This document shows positions 17,638-26,186 of a DNA stretch of 64,000 nt, piece by piece. Position 1 is the stretch's first letter. Each line of letters starts with the position of its first letter. The translations under genes were made by a program, and so were the position numbers. Source of the DNA: Parundibacterium terreum (lineage in GTDB: Bacteria > Pseudomonadota > Gammaproteobacteria > Burkholderiales > Burkholderiaceae_D); the NCBI RefSeq assembly GCF_014636315.1, contig NZ_BMED01000001.1:1059941-1123940 (forward strand), given 5' to 3'. The notes under the pieces are model-generated. The model saw only the letters and a list, made by a program, of their open reading frames with translations. It had not been told where the DNA came from and ran no database searches.

Positions 17638-18978
17638 ATGACTAATCAGTTTGAAGAGTTTCATTCGACTTACCCCTCTGTGACTGAGCAATTTGCTCAG
17701 TTAAGCGCGACACCTCATGCGCCCGCCAAAACACCCTCCAATCGGCTGCAGTACTTAATAGACAACACACCCGCCATCATCTATACCAGTGTGCCGACTG
17801 GTGATTTCAAAATGACTTTCGTCAGCAGCAATGCTTATAAGGTACTGGGATACCGTCCGGAGGACATGGTCGCCGATCCCAATTTTTGGTTTAACCACAT
17901 TCACCCTGATGATGTACCAAAAATATTCTCCAGCCTAGCGATGCTGTTTACGGAGGGGGAAAGGACTTACGAATACCGCTTTCTAAGCCAGTCTGGGGAT
18001 TATGTGTGGATGCACGATATGCTGCATCTCATCCGGGACGAGCAAGGCAACCCTCTGGAAGTCGTGGGATCACTGACTGACATCACAGAACGCAAGAAAA
18101 TGGAAGAGGATTTGCATAAAAAAGGGGAAGAGCAGCAGCTATTAATCATGAAACTGCAGGAAGCCCATGAGCAATTGCTGCAATCCGAAAAAATGGCTTC
18201 AGTAGGCCAATTAGCGGCGGGCATCGCACACGAGATTAACAATCCAGTTGGATTTGTGAACTCCAACATGGGGTCCTTGCAAACCTATATGCAAACCTTG
18301 TTTCAATTGCTGAGCCAGTATGACGAGGTATTCAAGTCTGCCTCTCCGCCACCGGAAATCGTCGCAAAGATGGAGTCCATCAAGAAAAAGGCGGATATCG
18401 AGTTTTTGAAGGAAGACGTGGAAGACCTGGTCAGGGAGTCCATGGACGGGTTGAAACGGGTCAAGGATATTGTCCAGTCATTGAAAGATTTTTCCCATGT
18501 CGGGGAGACCGACTGGCAAGAGGCGGATATCCATCAAGGATTGGATAGTACGCTGAATATCGTCATGAACGAGATCAAATACAAGGCCAATATCGTCAAG
18601 AATTACGGCGCCTTGCCTGCGGTCAAATGCATTATTTCGCAACTGAACCAGGTCTTCATGAATTTGCTCGTCAATGCTTCGCATGCAATAAAGACGACGG
18701 GAACAATCCAGATCAGTACGGGGACCAATACCGATAGCAACCAAAGAGAATGGGTATGGATCAAAATCATGGATACAGGTTCCGGGATTCCAGCAGAAAA
18801 TTTGCATCGCATTTTTGAACCTTTTTTTACAACAAAACCGATAGGAAGCGGCACTGGTCTTGGGCTGTCCTTATCGTATGGAATCATTAAGAAGCATGGT
18901 GGCCGCATAGATGTGGTCAGCGAAGTCGGCAGAGGCAGCATATTCACGATTCATCTTCCGGTTCGACAAGACAATTGA
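17638..18978 (+). CDS. Cytoplasmic PAS-domain histidine kinase
   Basis: A 446-residue soluble kinase. A PAS_3 domain (about 38-153) includes NTPAIIYTSV, LGYRPEDM, HPDD and a PAC tail SLTDITERKK. A coiled coil (155-185) leads into the dimerisation helix with H198 (GQLAAGIAHEINNPVGF), then a long helical insert and the ATPase domain (N-box NLLVNASHAI, G1 DTGSGIP, FEPFFTTKP, G2 GTGLGLSLS). It heads a seven-gene signalling run. The ATG at 17638 is chosen over a TTG nine bases upstream. A perfect TATAAT lies at 17556-17561, but no convincing -35 box precedes it. The second kinase at 21906 is a paralogue with the same C-terminal architecture. Confidence 0.88.
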   Translation: MTNQFEEFHSTYPSVTEQFAQLSATPHAPAKTPSNRLQYLIDNTPAIIYTSVPTGDFKMTFVSSNAYKVLGYRPEDMVADPNFWFNHIHPDDVPKIFSSLAMLFTEGERTYEYRFLSQSGDYVWMHDMLHLIRDEQGNPLEVVGSLTDITERKKMEEDLHKKGEEQQLLIMKLQEAHEQLLQSEKMASVGQLAAGIAHEINNPVGFVNSNMGSLQTYMQTLFQLLSQYDEVFKSASPPPEIVAKMESIKKKADIEFLKEDVEDLVRESMDGLKRVKDIVQSLKDFSHVGETDWQEADIHQGLDSTLNIVMNEIKYKANIVKNYGALPAVKCIISQLNQVFMNLLVNASHAIKTTGTIQISTGTNTDSNQREWVWIKIMDTGSGIPAENLHRIFEPFFTTKPIGSGTGLGLSLSYGIIKKHGGRIDVVSEVGRGSIFTIHLPVRQDN

Positions 18979-19093
18979 TGCTGGCACGGATGGACAGATA
19001 TCTGCAAGAGTCGCCATGGTGCAACGATGGCCGACTCTATAGGAACGGCTATCGACAGTAGCTTTGAAAGAACCGGCGAGCAGCCTGCATTGT

Positions 19094-20749
19094 ATGCGCA
19101 TGAGCAAATGCTTTGATGCACAAGACATGAATGAGAAAATGATAGAGAAAACTTTGATTGCTGACGAACTGCATACGGCGATAGCGGAAGAGCAATGGGT
19201 GCTCTGCTATCAGCCCAAGGCGGAGTTGACGACCGGCAAGGTCGTTGGGATGGAGGCATTGATACGTTGGGCGCACCCATCAAAAGGGTTGATCTCACCT
19301 GCCCACTTCATCTCCATTGCCGAAGAAACGGGCCAGATATGTGCGATCGGGGAATGGGTGATAACACAAGCCTGCAGAGACATACTTCAGTGGAGAAGCC
19401 ACGAAGTTCAGGCTCCCAATGTCGCGATCAATGTGTCCGCAAGGCAGTTTCAGGATGGAGAGTTCTTTGAAAAACTGGTAAGGATTCTCGCAAACCACGA
19501 TGTTTCTCCAAACCGGATTTCCTTGGAAATAACGGAAAGCATCCTGATGACCAATGACGAATTCATTGGCGATATCCTGAAGAATTTCAAAAAATTAGGG
19601 ATTACCTTAGCCCTGGACGATTTCGGCACTGGCTATTCGGCACTGAGTTACTTGAAGTATTTCCCCTTTGATTACGTCAAAATAGATCAATCATTTGTCC
19701 GAGATATCAACACCAATTCCGGAGACGCCGCCATCGCGAAAGCAGTTATCTCCATGGCCCATAGTCTTGGACTGCGCGTCATCGCTGAAGGGGTCGAAAC
19801 AGACGCCCAGTGCGAATTCCTGTGCAACCATCTGTGCGATGAAATTCAGGGACATTTTTTCTCGCGCCCGATTTCCGCCGGCGAGATCGAAAACTTTCTA
19901 AGGGCCGACACCAGATTGCCGGAACATCTGCTAAGGATGGAAAAGCCGCAGCGTACCCTGCTCATTGTCGATGATGAACCCAATATTCTGGCGTCGATCA
20001 GGCGTTTATTGCGACGGGAAGGTTATCAGATCCTGGTCGCCAATAGCGGAATGGAGGGTCTCAGCATCCTGGAGACCAATAGCGTGGATGTCATCATCTC
20101 CGACCAGCGCATGCCAAACATGACTGGAGTGGAGTTCCTGCGAAAGGCCAAGTTAAGCCACCCTGATACCGTTCGCATTGTTCTTTCCGGATATACAGAA
20201 CTACAGTCCATCACCGATGCCATCAACGAAGGCGCAATCTATAAATTTCTGACCAAGCCGTGGGACGATGAGCAGTTACGACTCAATATCCAGGAAGCTT
20301 TTCACTACAAGGAAATGGCGGACGAAAATCGCCGGCTCACCTTCCAGATTCAGGCAACCAATACGGAGCTCGCCAAGGCAAACCGCCAGTTGGCAGATAT
20401 AGTTGAGCAAAAACAGCAACAGATCAAACGGGATGAAATCAGCCTGGAGATAGTGCGGGAGGTGCTGCAGTATATTCCCTTGGCTCTCATCGCCATTGAT
20501 GACGACAATATGATCGCCTTTGTCAACTCAGCGGCAGAAAAAATATTTCAATCGGCGCAACCTATCCTTGGCACAGATATCAGTCATTTCGATTCAACAA
20601 TCGGCACGTCGGTAACAGAGTTTGTTGAAGGAGAAATTTTCCCTCTCAGGCTGGGGAATCAAGCTTTTTCAGTGAGTTGGAGAAATATGGGAGCGGGATC
20701 CAGGTCACGCGGAAAATTGCTGACTTTTACTCCATCGGCGGCATCATGA
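19094..20749 (+). CDS. EAL-REC-PAS protein, c-di-GMP phosphodiesterase
   Basis: A 551-residue three-domain protein. The EAL domain (about 20-270) keeps the catalytic motifs: MEALIRW, NVSARQF, EITES, LDDFGTGYS, KIDQSFV, AEGVET and the terminal QGHFFSRP, so it should hydrolyse c-di-GMP. A REC domain (about 285-405) has VDDEP, phospho-Asp in VIISDQRMP, Thr/Ser in VLSGY and Lys in FLTKPW. After a coiled coil (420-455) comes a short PAS-like domain (460-545). The order EAL then REC is inverted from most response regulators. The start is uncertain: ATG 19094 is chosen, but TTG 19064 or later ATGs are possible, none with a good ribosome site. It overlaps the next gene by ATGA. Confidence 0.82.
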   Translation: MRMSKCFDAQDMNEKMIEKTLIADELHTAIAEEQWVLCYQPKAELTTGKVVGMEALIRWAHPSKGLISPAHFISIAEETGQICAIGEWVITQACRDILQWRSHEVQAPNVAINVSARQFQDGEFFEKLVRILANHDVSPNRISLEITESILMTNDEFIGDILKNFKKLGITLALDDFGTGYSALSYLKYFPFDYVKIDQSFVRDINTNSGDAAIAKAVISMAHSLGLRVIAEGVETDAQCEFLCNHLCDEIQGHFFSRPISAGEIENFLRADTRLPEHLLRMEKPQRTLLIVDDEPNILASIRRLLRREGYQILVANSGMEGLSILETNSVDVIISDQRMPNMTGVEFLRKAKLSHPDTVRIVLSGYTELQSITDAINEGAIYKFLTKPWDDEQLRLNIQEAFHYKEMADENRRLTFQIQATNTELAKANRQLADIVEQKQQQIKRDEISLEIVREVLQYIPLALIAIDDDNMIAFVNSAAEKIFQSAQPILGTDISHFDSTIGTSVTEFVEGEIFPLRLGNQAFSVSWRNMGAGSRSRGKLLTFTPSAAS

Positions 20750-21066
20750 GTATCAAGCAGATTAGCCTGGAGGAAGCCGAGGCCGGCATGCAAATTGCGG
20801 TTGACTTGAAAGATAGCAATGGCACGGTGCTAATGCCTACCGGCACAAGCCTGACTGCCACATCGATCAAATCTTTGACCCGTCGTGGCGTTGAAAGCGT
20901 AAGTATTATCGCTAACGATGCTCCTTCCATAGACCAGCGGCTTGAAAATGAACGTTTGAAAAAACGTCTTGGTAAATTATTTCGTAAATCTGCCACCGGG
21001 AAACTGGATCGCCAGTTAATGGACTCTGTGTCCTTGTATCGCATCGGCAAGAAATATGATGAATAA
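20746..21066 (+). CDS. Small accessory protein of the HDOD/HD-GYP type
   Basis: A 106-residue protein. Its N-terminal 60 residues (ISLEEAEAGMQIAVDL, NGTVLMPTGTSLTATSIKSLTRRGVESVSI) match the short beta-rich module often attached to HDOD and HD-GYP proteins, here encoded alone. A basic helical tail follows. It overlaps the EAL-REC-PAS gene (ATGA) and the HDOD gene (11 bases), so all three are translated together. It may act as a separate domain of the HDOD protein; the exact function is unknown. Confidence 0.7.
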   Translation: MSIKQISLEEAEAGMQIAVDLKDSNGTVLMPTGTSLTATSIKSLTRRGVESVSIIANDAPSIDQRLENERLKKRLGKLFRKSATGKLDRQLMDSVSLYRIGKKYDE

Positions 21067-21898
21067 TCCTGATGCTGAAATTATCCGAAAGATCAGCAAC
21101 CTCCCCTCTCTGTCGGCGGTAGTAACCGAACTGCTAACGACCATTGAAAATGAGGAGGTTGATTTCGACATCATCGCAAAAAAAATATCGCATGACCAGG
21201 CGCTCACTGCGAAAACTTTGCGGTTAGCGAATTCTTCCTTTTATGGGATGCAGCACAAAATAAATAGCATACAAGAAGCAATAGCGATACTTGGGTTCCG
21301 CAGTGTGAAGACGCTCATTACCACGACTGCAATCACCGGAAGCTTTGCGAAGCCCGGCAATAGCCAGCTTAATTTCAATTCTTTCTGGCGCCACTCAATC
21401 GCAACAGCCGTTTGCGCCAAACAACTTGCTACCCTTGTGAAAGCAAACCAGGACTATGCATTTACGGCAGGCTTACTGCATGACATCGGAAAACTAGTTC
21501 TGGCAACACAATTTTCCGAGCAGTATGAGCAGGTCATGCAGCTACGCATAGAGCGAGATTGCTACATTGAGGAAGCCGAAAGCGAAATCATGTCCACAGA
21601 CCATTCGGATGTGGGAAGAATACTGACCGAACATTGGAAATTTCCCGAAGACATGCAGCAAGCGGTCGCCAATCATCACAATCAGGACCAGAGCGCAGAG
21701 ACGATGCTAACCTCGATTGTCCATATCGCCGATATTATTGCCCACGCGCTGGATCTTTCAGGAGATGAAGAGGAATTAGTCCCTGTCATCGGTGTGAGTG
21801 CCTGGGAAAAATTGAACCTTACCGACGAGACACTTACCCACGTATTTAAAAACACCGAAAAACAATTCGAAGAATTTTGTCAGATTCTCATTGGCTAG
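21056..21898 (+). CDS. HDOD domain signalling protein
   Basis: A 280-residue HDOD protein (PF08668). Signatures are ISNLPSLSAVVTELL, DQALTAKTLRLANSSFYG, the SIQEAIAILGFRSVKTL helix and LLHDIGKLVL (HD at 142-143). The C-terminal part has SDVGRILTEHWKFPEDMQQAVANHH. HDOD domains are usually non-catalytic scaffolds in signal networks, although this one keeps an HD pair. Position within the operon suggests it works with the kinases and the HD-GYP regulator. Confidence 0.88.
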   Translation: MMNNPDAEIIRKISNLPSLSAVVTELLTTIENEEVDFDIIAKKISHDQALTAKTLRLANSSFYGMQHKINSIQEAIAILGFRSVKTLITTTAITGSFAKPGNSQLNFNSFWRHSIATAVCAKQLATLVKANQDYAFTAGLLHDIGKLVLATQFSEQYEQVMQLRIERDCYIEEAESEIMSTDHSDVGRILTEHWKFPEDMQQAVANHHNQDQSAETMLTSIVHIADIIAHALDLSGDEEELVPVIGVSAWEKLNLTDETLTHVFKNTEKQFEEFCQILIG

Positions 21899-21905
21899 AT
21901 CAATT

Positions 21906-23480
21906 ATGAAAACACCCAACATGACTGATGACAATAGCGATTTTTCGAAACCGAGGCTTGGAGAAAGACCGGCTCTTGCCACGGCGGGCGAATCTCAAAC
22001 CGGATTGCTGCCGGAAGATGTGCCTGATCCCGCTGCCTTGAATTTGATGGGTTTTGAATTATCGCAATTTCTAGACAGCAATCCGGTACCGACCTTCGTC
22101 ATCAACAAGGATCACGTCATCACGCACTGGAACAAGGCCTGCGAGCACATGCTCGGCTACTCATCAGCGTCCATGGTGCAGACGAAGAAGCAGTGGGTAC
22201 CCTTTTATCGACATAGTCGTCCGGTCTTGGCCGATCTCATTATCGGGGCAAAAGACGAAAGCCATATCAAGGAGTTTTACGGAGAAAAATTTAAAGAATC
22301 CCAATTTATCAGGGGGGCTTATGAGGCAGATGATTTTTTTCCCAACCTTGGTCAAAGTGGTTTGTGGATACATTTTACCGCTGCCCCGCTCTATAGCAGC
22401 CAGGGTGAAATTGTAGGGGCAATAGAAAGCCTGGAAGATATTACCGAAAGACGTGAAGCGGAAGATGCGCTTAAAAAAGCGTTTGACACCCTGGAAGGAC
22501 TGGTAAAGAGACGGACGATGCAACTTGCAGACGCCAATAATAAACTGGAGGCGGACATCCGGCAGAGGGAAACCGTTGAGCTTGAACTGATCCGCCGCAA
22601 TAGTGAACTCACTGAACTGAATGTGCAGTTGGGAAAGGCGCAAGAACAGTTAGTCCAGTCCGAAAAATTAGCCTCCATTGGGCAACTGGCCGCTGGCGTC
22701 GCGCATGAGATCAACAATCCTATCGGTTATATTTTTTCAAATTTCGGCACCCTGGAAAATTATCTGGGCCAGTTGTTCAAGATACTGAATTCCTATGAGG
22801 AGGCCGAACAGCATATTCACTCAACCGCCGTCGCGGATGATTTGAAGCTCATCAGGGAAGAGATAGAGCTGGATTTTTTAAAGGAAGACATTCCGGTACT
22901 GATGCAAGAATCCAAAGAGGGTATTGCTAGAGTGCGCAAGATTGTGCAAGACCTCAAGGATTTTTCACGGGTTGAGAATAGCCAGGACTGGCAGTGGGCG
23001 AATCTTCATCAGGGAATCGATTCGACACTGAATATTGTCAATAACGAGATCAAATACAAGGCCGATGTAGTCAAGGAGTATGGAAATATTCCTGAAATAG
23101 AGTGTTTGCCGTCGCAGCTAAACCAGGTCATTATGAACCTGGTCGTGAATGCTTCTCACGCTATTGAAAAGGACCGGGGAACAATTACGATCCGCACCTG
23201 GGCTGCCGCTGACACTGTGAACTTGGAAATCACCGATAACGGTTCCGGCATTCCCAAGGAAGTGGTCTCGCGTATTTTCGACCCCTTCTTTACGACCAAG
23301 CCTATAGGAAAAGGAACAGGGCTAGGACTGTCACTTTCTTATGGGATCATTCAAAAACATGATGGCCAGATTCGGGTAAGCAGCGAACCAGGGAAAGGCA
23401 CGACGTTTGCCATTGTGCTCCCAATAAAACATACTTTTCCTGACACCTCGATGCCGGGAAGCGAAAGCGCGAACGAATGA
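21906..23480 (+). CDS. PAS-domain histidine kinase, second copy
   Basis: A 524-residue soluble kinase. A PAS domain (about 50-180) opens FLDSNPVPTFVINKDHVITHWNKACE and ends in a PAC-like SLEDITERREAE. A long coiled coil (185-255) precedes H267 in GQLAAGVAHEINNPIGY. The ATPase domain has NLVVNASHAI, DNGSGIP, FDPFFTTKPIG and GTGLGLSLSYGI. From the His box onward it is strongly similar to the kinase at 17638, including the insert VLMQESKEGIARVRKIVQDLKDFS, so the two arose by duplication with different sensor parts. The start at 21906 is preferred over TTG 21891. It overlaps the REC-HD-GYP gene by ATGA, its likely partner. Confidence 0.88.
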   Translation: MKTPNMTDDNSDFSKPRLGERPALATAGESQTGLLPEDVPDPAALNLMGFELSQFLDSNPVPTFVINKDHVITHWNKACEHMLGYSSASMVQTKKQWVPFYRHSRPVLADLIIGAKDESHIKEFYGEKFKESQFIRGAYEADDFFPNLGQSGLWIHFTAAPLYSSQGEIVGAIESLEDITERREAEDALKKAFDTLEGLVKRRTMQLADANNKLEADIRQRETVELELIRRNSELTELNVQLGKAQEQLVQSEKLASIGQLAAGVAHEINNPIGYIFSNFGTLENYLGQLFKILNSYEEAEQHIHSTAVADDLKLIREEIELDFLKEDIPVLMQESKEGIARVRKIVQDLKDFSRVENSQDWQWANLHQGIDSTLNIVNNEIKYKADVVKEYGNIPEIECLPSQLNQVIMNLVVNASHAIEKDRGTITIRTWAAADTVNLEITDNGSGIPKEVVSRIFDPFFTTKPIGKGTGLGLSLSYGIIQKHDGQIRVSSEPGKGTTFAIVLPIKHTFPDTSMPGSESANE

Positions 23481-24769
23481 ACGACGATACCGAAGCTGAG
23501 AAGCTTGGCAGAATACTGTGTGTGGATGATGAGCCTAATATTTTGTCATCCCTCCGGCGCCTGTTTCGCGCTAAAGGATATACGGTATTGACAGCGCCGG
23601 GTGGGCAAGAAGGATTAAGCTTGCTTGAAAGCGAAGAGGTGGACGTCATCATTTCGGATATGCGTATGCCGGTGATGGATGGCGCGGTATTTTTAGAGCA
23701 TGTTCGTGCGCGCTGGCCGGACACTATTCGCCTTTTACTGACTGGATATGCGGATATACAGTCTATTATCGAAGCGATCAACCGAGGCGAGATCTATCGC
23801 TATATTACCAAACCATGGGATGACAATGACATTGTCCTGATAGTCCGGCAAGCGCTGGAACGCAGGCATTTGGAGGCTGAGAAGCGCCGCCTGGAGGCAC
23901 TTACTCAAAGCCAGAATGAAGAACTGAAGGCGCTGAACGCCAGCCTGGAGGAAAAAGTCCTTGCGCGGACGAAGGACCTTCACATTGCCAACGAAAAATT
24001 AAAGAATAACTTTCTAACGTCAATCAAGGTGTTTTCCAACGTCATAGAAATGCGCGGAGGAAAACTCGCCGGCCATTCGCGAAGAGTCGCCGATCTGGCC
24101 CGAAAAATAGCGGCAAGAATGGGCCTGGATGCGCGCGAGGCGCAAGAAATATTTATTGCAGGGCTTTTGGCCGATATAGGAAAAATCGGTTTCTCGGATG
24201 ATTTACTGGCGCTACCCGTCAACTTGATGAATGGCGATCAACTAGGTCAGTTTCATAAGCATACGATACGTGCAGAACAGTTGCTGATGCCGCTTGAAGA
24301 CTTGCAGATCACTGCCAGGATACTTCGCTCGCAGCACGAAAAATATGACGGCAGCGGTTTCCCGGATGGCTTGAAAGCAGACCAGATTCCACTTGGCGCA
24401 CGTATCCTGGCAATTGCCAGCGACTATGACAATTTGCAGCTAGGCGTACTGACGCAGCGCCGGGTACAGGCAGAAGAGGCACAGAAATTAATCATGAGGG
24501 GTGCCGGCAATCGCTACGATGATGAAGTCGTTGCGGCCTTCAAGTATGTGGTGATGGGCATTGAAGAGGAAGAAGTCTTTGACGACGTGGAAATGGTACC
24601 TGGTGAATTGCAGCCCGGGATGGTATTGTCCCGTGACCTGCTGACGCATGAATGCGTGCTATTGCTCCCTGCCGAATATGCATTAAGCGAGCGCATGATC
24701 GAGAAATTGGTCCAATATGATACTGCGCATGGTAGTCAGCTCACAGTTCGGATACGCAGGAGACGATGA
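23477..24769 (+). CDS. REC-HD-GYP response regulator with altered metal-site motifs
   Basis: A 430-residue RpfG-like regulator. The REC domain (10-125) is intact: DDE, D61 in VIISDMRMP, T89 and K112. After a coiled coil (130-180) comes an HD-GYP domain (185-385). In active c-di-GMP phosphodiesterases this has HD, HHE and GYP motifs; here the HD is LLADIGK (Ala232 for His), HHE is SQHEKYDG (Gln286 for the first His) and GYP is GSGFP. D316 in ASDYD is kept. Loss of two metal ligands makes hydrolysis doubtful, so it may sense c-di-GMP or act by protein contact. A C-terminal module ELQPGMVLSRDLLT resembles that of the small protein at 20746. Next gene starts within the stop codon. Confidence 0.87.
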   Translation: MNDDTEAEKLGRILCVDDEPNILSSLRRLFRAKGYTVLTAPGGQEGLSLLESEEVDVIISDMRMPVMDGAVFLEHVRARWPDTIRLLLTGYADIQSIIEAINRGEIYRYITKPWDDNDIVLIVRQALERRHLEAEKRRLEALTQSQNEELKALNASLEEKVLARTKDLHIANEKLKNNFLTSIKVFSNVIEMRGGKLAGHSRRVADLARKIAARMGLDAREAQEIFIAGLLADIGKIGFSDDLLALPVNLMNGDQLGQFHKHTIRAEQLLMPLEDLQITARILRSQHEKYDGSGFPDGLKADQIPLGARILAIASDYDNLQLGVLTQRRVQAEEAQKLIMRGAGNRYDDEVVAAFKYVVMGIEEEEVFDDVEMVPGELQPGMVLSRDLLTHECVLLLPAEYALSERMIEKLVQYDTAHGSQLTVRIRRRR

Positions 24770-25311
24770 TGCGACGTATATTATTACTCGATGACGAACA
24801 GAATATTTTAAATGCCTTGCAGCGCAGCTTGAGGCAAGTGGCAAAAAAACTGGAGCTGGAAATAGAATTGTTCACAGCGCCGCACGCGGCTATTCAACGC
24901 CTGGGCGAGGCCGAGTTTGATTTTGTTATTTCTGATTATCATATGCCCGCGATGGACGGGGTGGACTTCCTGAGAGTTGCCAAGGAAATCCAGCCCGACA
25001 TGGTGCGGCTTATGCTAAGTGCATCCGCCGACTTCAACACGATCATGGGCGCAGTCAACGACGCGGAAGTGTTCAAATACATTATCAAACCTTGGGCCAC
25101 GCCTGAACTGGAAACCGTGGTCCACGCGGCAATTGCCCGCCATGATGAATTAGCGGAGGAACGCAAGCTGGCGAATGACCAGCGGACGATACGGGATGCC
25201 TTAACACCAGAAGAAATGGAAGCAAAAAAACTGGAAGCCTTGGAGCCTGGGATCACCAAGGTTAACTGGGGGCCAGGTGGTTCGATAATGTTAGATGACT
25301 TCGATAAGTAA
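24769..25311 (+). CDS. Stand-alone REC domain protein
   Basis: A 180-residue response regulator with one receiver domain (residues 1-125: LLLDDEQNI, phospho-Asp in VISDYHMP, SAS switch and IIKPWA with Lys) and a C-terminal helical tail ending in an acidic LDDFDK. There is no output domain, so it probably acts as a phosphate sink or adaptor. Of two adjacent ATGs, 24769 is chosen because AGGAG lies six bases before it. It closes the signalling operon. Confidence 0.85.
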   Translation: MRRILLLDDEQNILNALQRSLRQVAKKLELEIELFTAPHAAIQRLGEAEFDFVISDYHMPAMDGVDFLRVAKEIQPDMVRLMLSASADFNTIMGAVNDAEVFKYIIKPWATPELETVVHAAIARHDELAEERKLANDQRTIRDALTPEEMEAKKLEALEPGITKVNWGPGGSIMLDDFDK

Positions 25312-25647
25312 GACCGCGTCATTTCGGCAATATCACCGATCCAGCCGACGGCAGCTACGCAATTCCCAGGTCCGATGCTGTGAGACGGGCAATACAACCG
25401 GCATCCGTATCCAGTAGAGCCACGGCACTGGTAACGACGTGCTGCGCGCAACACGCAGTGCCATCGAGCACCCGCAATGGCAACTCACGGCCTCGCCCAT
25501 CGCACGAAATTGTAATTGCCTTTTTACTAACCCCATGGCAGGATATGGCTAAACCAAATTTGCCCCATCCATAATCCGCTCCACGCATTCCATAATAGCC
25601 AAAAGCTGCCATTCGATGCGCCAGGCAGATGCTCCTGAAGACCGAAC
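25312..25647. other. Intergenic region after the signalling operon
   Basis: About 335 bases with no recognised gene. An open frame of 86 codons exists on the minus strand (25355-25612) but has no ribosome site and no known motif. No terminator with a T-run was seen after the operon. Confidence 0.4.
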
Positions 25648-26109
25648 ATGACCACAAATCAATTAGCCAGTTTCCGGCAAGCGAATTCTGATGACATCCC
25701 GGCGATGTCAAAGATCCGCCTGGCCGTCCGCGAGAATGCCCTTTCCGACCCCAGCCGGATTACACAGCAAATGTACGAGGATTATCTCGAACTGCTGGGC
25801 CGCGGCTGGGTCGCAGAGGTTGACGGGACCATCGCCGGATTCTGCTACGCCAACAAGACAAACTCTTCCATCTGGGCGTTGTTCATATCCCAGGAATATG
25901 AAGGACAAGGGCTGGCCAGGCAATTGCTCAACATGGCAACAGCATGGCTGTTTGAGCAAGGCCAGGAGTTTGTCCGTCTAAGCACTGGGACAGAAACAAG
26001 GGCAGACCGATTCTATGCCTTGCAAGGATGGACCCGCGAACGGGTTGAGGGGAACGAAGCGTTTTATGTGCTGGCGAGATCGAGCGTCGCAAGCGAGGTA
26101 GCGCCTTAA
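25648..26109 (+). CDS. GNAT family N-acetyltransferase
   Basis: A 153-residue single-domain GNAT protein. It opens with FRQANSDDIPAMSKIRLAVREN, has the core strand WVAEVDGTIAGFCYAN, the acetyl-CoA loop SQEYEGQGLARQLL and a C-terminal DRFYALQGWTRE. The substrate cannot be predicted. The gene ends six bases before a dispersed palindromic repeat. Confidence 0.85.
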   Translation: MTTNQLASFRQANSDDIPAMSKIRLAVRENALSDPSRITQQMYEDYLELLGRGWVAEVDGTIAGFCYANKTNSSIWALFISQEYEGQGLARQLLNMATAWLFEQGQEFVRLSTGTETRADRFYALQGWTRERVEGNEAFYVLARSSVASEVAP

Positions 26110-26113
26110 TTTT

Positions 26114-26144
26114 GTAGGGTGCAATAGCGCAGCGTATTGCACCG
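26114..26144. repeat. Dispersed palindromic repeat, single copy
   Basis: GTAGGGTGCAATAGCG followed by CAGCGTATTGCACCG, the consensus form of the family. The 9-bp arms GGTGCAATA/TATTGCACC can form a hairpin. It lies directly after the acetyltransferase stop codon and could end transcription. Confidence 0.75.
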
Positions 26145-26186
26145 CTTGCTGGTGGATGATCCATCCATTGTGAGGGAGAAGCGGTA

